64,000 bases of DNA from Paracoccaceae bacterium. Its GTDB lineage: Bacteria > Pseudomonadota > Alphaproteobacteria > Rhodobacterales > Rhodobacteraceae. Below, in pieces: positions 59,040 through 64,000 of the stretch. The notes under the pieces were generated by a model, which saw only the letters and a program-made list of their open reading frames with translations, was not told the origin of the DNA and did no database searches. The first letter of the stretch is position 1. Every line of letters begins with the position of its first letter. A program made the translations under genes and the position numbers. The stretch spans positions 51,193 through 115,192 of the forward strand of contig JALQUU010000001.1 in assembly GCA_023260655.1 (NCBI GenBank). Direction: 5' to 3'.

Positions 59040-59948
59040 TCATGCAGGTTCCATCGCCTTCTTGGCCTCGTCGAGAATGCGCTTGGCTTCCGAGCCTTGG
59101 AGTTTGGCGATGTCGTCCTGATATTTGAGGATCGCACCCAAAGTGTCGGCGATAACCTCGGGCGAGAGCGAGATCACATCGAGAGCTAAGAGGCACTTCG
59201 CCCAGTCGATGGTTTCAGCCACACCCGGCTTCTTGAAGAGGTCTTCGGTGCGGAGTTTCTGCACGAAAGCCACGATCTCGCGGCTGAGCGTTTCGGCGGC
59301 TTCCGGGGCGCGGGCGTAGAGGATCTCGATCTCGCGCTCGAAGCTCGGGTAGTCGACCCAGTGGTAAAGGCATCGGCGCTTCAGCGCGTCATGCACTTCG
59401 CGGGTGCGGTTCGAGGTGAGGATCACGATCGGCGGCTCGGGGGCCTTGATCGTGCCCAGTTCCGGGATCGTCACCTGGAAATCCGAGAGTGCTTCGAGCA
59501 GGAAGGCCTCGAAAGGTTCGTCCGTGCGGTCCAATTCGTCGATCAGAAGCACCGGCGCGCCCTCCTCTTGCGGGCGCATCGCCTGCAGGAGCGGGCGCTC
59601 GATCAGGTAATCCTCAGAAAAAAGCTCCGATTGCAGATCGCCGCGCTCGGCCCCGCCCGAAGCTTCCGCCGTGCGGATGGCGATCATCTGGCCTGCGAAG
59701 TTCCATTCACACACCGCCGAGGCCGCATCGAGGCCTTCATAGCATTGCAGGCGGATGAGTTTGCGGCCCAGCGCACTGGCAATCGCCTTGGCGATCTCGG
59801 TTTTCCCGGTGCCAGGCTCGCCTTCCAAAAAGAGCGGCTTACCAAGTTTCAGCGCAAGGAACACCACCGTCGCCAGCGACCGTCCGCAGATGTAGTCTTC
59901 CTTACCGAGCAAAGTCTGGACATCGTCAATCGAAGTAAGTGCGGTCAT
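59040..59948 (-). CDS. MoxR-type AAA+ ATPase (CoxD-like)
   Basis: LFLEGEPGTGKTEIAKAIASALGRKLIRLQCYEGLDAASAVCEWNF; VLLIDELDRTDEPFEAFLLEALSDFQVTIPE. Confidence 0.9.
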   Translation of the reverse strand: MTALTSIDDVQTLLGKEDYICGRSLATVVFLALKLGKPLFLEGEPGTGKTEIAKAIASALGRKLIRLQCYEGLDAASAVCEWNFAGQMIAIRTAEASGGAERGDLQSELFSEDYLIERPLLQAMRPQEEGAPVLLIDELDRTDEPFEAFLLEALSDFQVTIPELGTIKAPEPPIVILTSNRTREVHDALKRRCLYHWVDYPSFEREIEILYARAPEAAETLSREIVAFVQKLRTEDLFKKPGVAETIDWAKCLLALDVISLSPEVIADTLGAILKYQDDIAKLQGSEAKRILDEAKKAMEPA

Positions 59949-60166
59949 GCTGGCCCTCCCATGGCCCCTGTAGAACTGCATTCCCGCGCGCCCGCGTCAA
60001 GGCAGACCAATGTCGCGGATTGGTCACGCCGCTTTTCCACATTCGGGCGAGTGATTGACGGCGATTCAACCTTCTGACATGCTTTTGCATTAAAAGACCC
60101 GGGGAACCCGGGCGTTGGTTGGGCAGAGATGTATATGCAAAGAATTGATCGGTCAGAGGTGCGCCC

Positions 60167-61226
60167 ATGCGGATAACGGCTGTCACCTGTGTGAAGAACG
60201 AAGGCCCGTTCCTCTTGGAGTGGATCGCCTTCAACCGCGTTCTAGGCGTTACGGATTTCCTCTTCTATTCAAACGATTGCACCGACGCGACAGATCGCTT
60301 GCTCGATGCCTTGGCCGCCAAGGGCCTCGTTGTGCATCTGCCGAACCCCGCCGAGGGGCGTAATTACCAGATGGAGGCGCTGAAAGACGCCGCTAAGCAG
60401 CCCGTGGTAACAGAGGCCGATTGGGTCTGGGTCGCGGATGTGGACGAGTTTCTCAACATCCATATCGGCGATCACACCATCGGCTGGGAATTCGTTCGCC
60501 GTCACGGCTGGTCACATCTCTGCCTCATTTCCGATGGCGACACATGGTTCCGCGATCGCAAGATCTGGGGCTATTTCGACCGCCTCATCGACGACGGCTT
60601 CTTCGAAGACTTCGATCAGGTCATCTTCTACGGCGCTGGCCCCTGTGGCTACGCCGCTGCAGCCTATTCCGTGGTTGCCCCCGGTGCCACCGTGCTGGCC
60701 GTCCAGCCCCAAGCCCCTCGATCCCCGCGTCACCGAATGGGATAACCGCTTCCGCGATTTCCGCCGCCTCGATTTCACCTCGCGCTACGGCTACGCCCCC
60801 GACATGCTCGACGCCGCCGCGAAAGCCTTCGTGCTTTGCGACCCCGCCGAGCGGATGGACGCGATGCACGCCGCCCTCTTCACCCGCTCGAACGTCACCA
60901 AATTCCGCCTCCGCCAAATGGGCGATGCGCTGCAAACCGAGCTGCTGGATCTGGGCCTCCTCTACACCCTCATCGAAGAGGCAGCCGCAGGCACCCTCGA
61001 TGTCCAGCGCTTCGCCACCCATTTCCGCGCCCGCCGCAACCACCCGGCCTATCTGCGCAACCTCCTCACCGAGCTCGACGCCCAGTCGCGCCCCTATCTG
61101 GCCACGCTCCTTTGCCGCAACACGGTCGCGCGCCTGAATGCCCCGCGCATCCAACGCCGCCTCGAAATGCTCGAAAAGGCCGCCGAAGAAGGCAAGTTCC
61201 GCGCCCCGCCCCGCGCAGCCGACTAA
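60167..61226 (+). pseudogene. Chimeric/frameshifted gene: GT2 glycosyltransferase N-terminus fused to PAPS-reductase-like C-terminus
   Basis: MRITAVTCVKNEGPFLLEWIAFNRVLGVTDFLFYSNDCTD...VDEFLNIHIGDHTI then GWEFVRRHGWSHLCLISDGDTWFRDRKIWGYFDRLIDDGFFEDFDQVIFYGAGPCGYAAAAYSV...AVQPQA, frameshift, LDPRVTEWDNRFRDFRRLDFTSRYGYAPDMLDAA... Confidence 0.7.
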
Positions 61227-61277
61227 GCCAAATCCCCCACTGGCCCCCGCGCCGCGCATGGTGTAATCGCGGGGATC

Positions 61278-62321
61278 ATGAGCACCGAAATCACCCTCAC
61301 CCGTCCCGACGATTGGCACCTCCACCTGCGCGACCGCGCTATGCTTCAGGCCGTCCTGCCTGAAACCGCGCGCCATTTCGCCCGCGCGATCATCATGCCG
61401 AACCTCGTGCCCCCCGTGGTGAAGGGCGCCGATGCCGCCGCCTACCGCGAGCGCATCCTCAAAGCGATCCCCGAGGGTATGGATTTCGACCCCCTCATGA
61501 CGCTCTACCTCACCGAGGATACCGACGCCGCCGATGTCGCTGCCGCCCACGCTTCGGGCCTCGTCAAGGCCGTCAAACTCTACCCGGCAGGTGCCACCAC
61601 CAATTCCCACTCGGGCGTGCGCGACTTCGATAAAGTCCGCCCTGTTCTGGAAAAAATGGCCGAGATCGGCCTGCCCCTCTGCGTGCACGGCGAAGTCACC
61701 GATCCCGCCGTCGACATCTTCGACCGTGAAGCCGTCTTCATCGACCGCGTCCTCGATCCCGTCCGCCGCGCCACCCCCGGCCTCCGCGTCGTGATGGAAC
61801 ACATCACCACCGCCAACGGTGTGGACTATGTGAAATCGAACGCCACCGATCTCGGCGCGACTATCACCACCCACCACCTGATCATCAACCGAAACCACAT
61901 CCTCGTGGGCGGGATCAAACCACATTATTACTGCCTGCCCGTTGCCAAGCGCGAAGCGCACCGCCTCGCGCTGCGTGCCGCCGCCGCCTCCGGCGATGTC
62001 CGCTTCTTCCTCGGCACCGATTCGGCTCCGCATACGGATGAAAACAAGGAAAGCGCCTGTGGTTGCGCGGGCTGCTTCACCGCCACCAACACGATGTCCA
62101 TCCTCGCTCATGTCTTCGAGGAAGAGAACGCGCTCGGTCGTCTCGAAGCCTTCACTTCGCTGAATGGCCCCACGTTCTACCGCCTTCCGGCGAACGGATC
62201 GAAAATCACCCTTCGTAAGCGCGAAAACGCCATCGAATACCCGAAGAAAATCATCTCCGGCGAAGGCCCTGTCACCGTCTTCGACCCCGGCTTCCCCCTC
62301 TTCTGGAGCGTCGTGGCCTAA
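61278..62321 (+). CDS. pyrC: Dihydroorotase
   Basis: [58 protein letters not shown]. Confidence 0.96.
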   Translation: MSTEITLTRPDDWHLHLRDRAMLQAVLPETARHFARAIIMPNLVPPVVKGADAAAYRERILKAIPEGMDFDPLMTLYLTEDTDAADVAAAHASGLVKAVKLYPAGATTNSHSGVRDFDKVRPVLEKMAEIGLPLCVHGEVTDPAVDIFDREAVFIDRVLDPVRRATPGLRVVMEHITTANGVDYVKSNATDLGATITTHHLIINRNHILVGGIKPHYYCLPVAKREAHRLALRAAAASGDVRFFLGTDSAPHTDENKESACGCAGCFTATNTMSILAHVFEEENALGRLEAFTSLNGPTFYRLPANGSKITLRKRENAIEYPKKIISGEGPVTVFDPGFPLFWSVVA

Positions 62322-62361
62322 GCCACTCGCCCCATACCGCCAGCCCAAGAAAGGACCGCCC

Positions 62362-63036
62362 ATGATCCCCGCCGCTTACCCGCCCAAAGAGGAAATCGCC
62401 CGCCTGACCGCGCGGATGCTCTGGGAAATCGGCGCGGTGCATTTCATGGAGGACAAGCCCTTCATCTTCGCCTCGGGCCTGCCTTCGCCCGTCTATATCG
62501 ATTGCCGGAAGCTCATTTCCTTCCCCCGCATCCGCTCCACCCTGATGGACTTCCTCACCTGCACAATCATGCGCGACGCAGGGTTTGAAGCCTTCGACAA
62601 TATCGCAGGCGGCGAAACCGCAGGCATCCCCTTCGCCGCCCTCGTGGCCCAGCGTATGGCCCTGCCCATGACCTATGTTCGCAAGAAGCCCAAAGGCTAC
62701 GGCCGCAACGCCCGCATTGAAGGCGCCATGACCGAAGGCGAACGCGTCCTCCTCGTCGAAGACCTCACCACCGATGGCGGCTCGAAACTCTCCTTCGTCG
62801 ACGCGATCCGCGAAACCGGTGCCACCTGCGGCCACACCGCCGTGATCTTCTATTACGGCATCTTCGACAAAACGATCCCGACGCTCCGCGAACACGGCGT
62901 TGAGCTTTCCTACCTCTGCACCTGGTGGGATGTTCTGGCCGAAGCCAAAGTCCAAGGCCGCTTCGCACCGGAGATTCTCGGCGAAGTCGAATCCTTCCTT
63001 AAAGACCCCGACGGCTGGCGCGCTGCCCGCGCCTGA
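62362..63036 (+). CDS. pyrE: Orotate phosphoribosyltransferase
   Basis: [58 protein letters not shown]. Confidence 0.95.
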   Translation: MIPAAYPPKEEIARLTARMLWEIGAVHFMEDKPFIFASGLPSPVYIDCRKLISFPRIRSTLMDFLTCTIMRDAGFEAFDNIAGGETAGIPFAALVAQRMALPMTYVRKKPKGYGRNARIEGAMTEGERVLLVEDLTTDGGSKLSFVDAIRETGATCGHTAVIFYYGIFDKTIPTLREHGVELSYLCTWWDVLAEAKVQGRFAPEILGEVESFLKDPDGWRAARA

Positions 63037-63233
63037 TCGTTTCCAGGCCGAAAATTGAGCATCTTTAGGCCGAGGCACCCCGCCTAGGCCTTTCCATATC
63101 TGGGGGATGGCTTTCCCACCGCCCCCAAATGCGGTAGTGTGCAGCGTGAAGGCGACTTATCCACAGAAACATACAAGTTGCCCCCCTCAACGCTCCTCCG
63201 CTATGCACTCCCGATACCCGAGGACGACGACCG

Positions 63234-64000
63234 ATGAACGAGATTGCCAATATCCAAGGCACCACCGCCGAGGTGCAAGCCGCCGATACGATGCCCCATT
63301 CCATCGAAGCTGAGCAGCAGCTTCTGGGGGCCCTTCTCACCAATAACGACGTCTTCGACCGCGTCGCCTCGATCATCTCGACGAAGCATTTCTACGACCC
63401 CGTGCACGCCCGCATCTGGGATGTCGCCGCCGCCCGCATCGCCCGCAATACGCTGGCCTCCCCCGTCACCCTGAAAGCCTTCTTCGAGGATGACGAAGGC
63501 CTCAAGGAACTCGGCGGCCCCGCCTACCTCGCCCGCCTCGCCGGTGCCGCGATCTCCGCCTATGCCGTGCGCGACTACGCCCAACTGATCCACGATCTCG
63601 CCATCCGCCGCGAACTCATCGGCTTGGGGCAGGAAATCTCCGCCAAAGCCAAACGCATGGATGTGGCGCTCGAACCCCGCGAACAGATCGTCGAGGCCGA
63701 ACAGAAGCTCTACAAGCTCTCCGAAGCCGGAGCCTCCGAAACGGGCTTCCAGAGCTTCCTGCGCGCCGTCACCGATGCAGTCAACGTCGCCAACGCCGCC
63801 TACCAGCGCGAAGGTGGCCTCGCCGGCGTCTCCACCGGCCTCATCGACCTCGACAAGAAACTCGGCGGCCTCCACAAATCCGACCTTCTCATCCTCGCAG
63901 GCCGCCCCTCCATGGGCAAAACCTCGCTCGCCACCAACGTCGCCTTCAACATCGCCAAGGCCTATAAACGCGGCCGCCTCCCCGATGGCACCGAAGGGGC
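63234..64000 (+). CDS. dnaB: Replicative DNA helicase, 3' truncated by window edge
   Basis: MPHSIEAEQQLLGALLTNNDVFDRVASIISTKHFYDPVHARIW; STGLIDLDKKLGGLHKSDLLILAGRPSMGKTSLATNVAFNIA. Confidence 0.96.
   Translation, partial: MNEIANIQGTTAEVQAADTMPHSIEAEQQLLGALLTNNDVFDRVASIISTKHFYDPVHARIWDVAAARIARNTLASPVTLKAFFEDDEGLKELGGPAYLARLAGAAISAYAVRDYAQLIHDLAIRRELIGLGQEISAKAKRMDVALEPREQIVEAEQKLYKLSEAGASETGFQSFLRAVTDAVNVANAAYQREGGLAGVSTGLIDLDKKLGGLHKSDLLILAGRPSMGKTSLATNVAFNIAKAYKRGRLPDGTEG

Overview
The window is a contiguous, gene-dense, GC-rich chromosomal segment that looks alphaproteobacterial, most likely Rhodobacterales/Roseobacter group (judged from gene content and protein style; no search was run). 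Most of it is ordinary core or metabolic sequence. Recognised genes include rpmJ, tRNA-Val(GAC), dinB, tgt, tpiA, pgi-pgl-zwf, anmK, tyrS, ndk, pyrC, pyrE and dnaB (partial). Also present are a TRAP transporter with a dctB/dctD-type two-component system, a sulfatase/FGE pair, a creatinase, a P450, and MoxR/VWA/XdhC-type maturation genes. The least explained parts are: (1) a 7-gene minus-strand block (about 7.4-14.3 kb) combining a TelA-like coiled-coil protein, an AAA ATPase and several DUF/membrane proteins; (2) an AT-rich island (about 43.9-45.7 kb) with a degenerate receiver-like protein and two tandem paralogous small HhH-like proteins; (3) a dispersed intergenic element (GC hairpin followed by GGATATTT..CCAATATGAAAg), one copy of which supplies the dgcA start codon; (4) a Slam-like/TbpB-like surface lipoprotein pair. 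At least six genes are disrupted: in-frame stops in three otherwise intact ORFs, a 1-nt frameshift in marC, a multiply frameshifted ORF, and a GT2/PAPS-reductase-like chimera. The assembly or the strain therefore needs checking. No CRISPR array, prophage or IS element was recognised.
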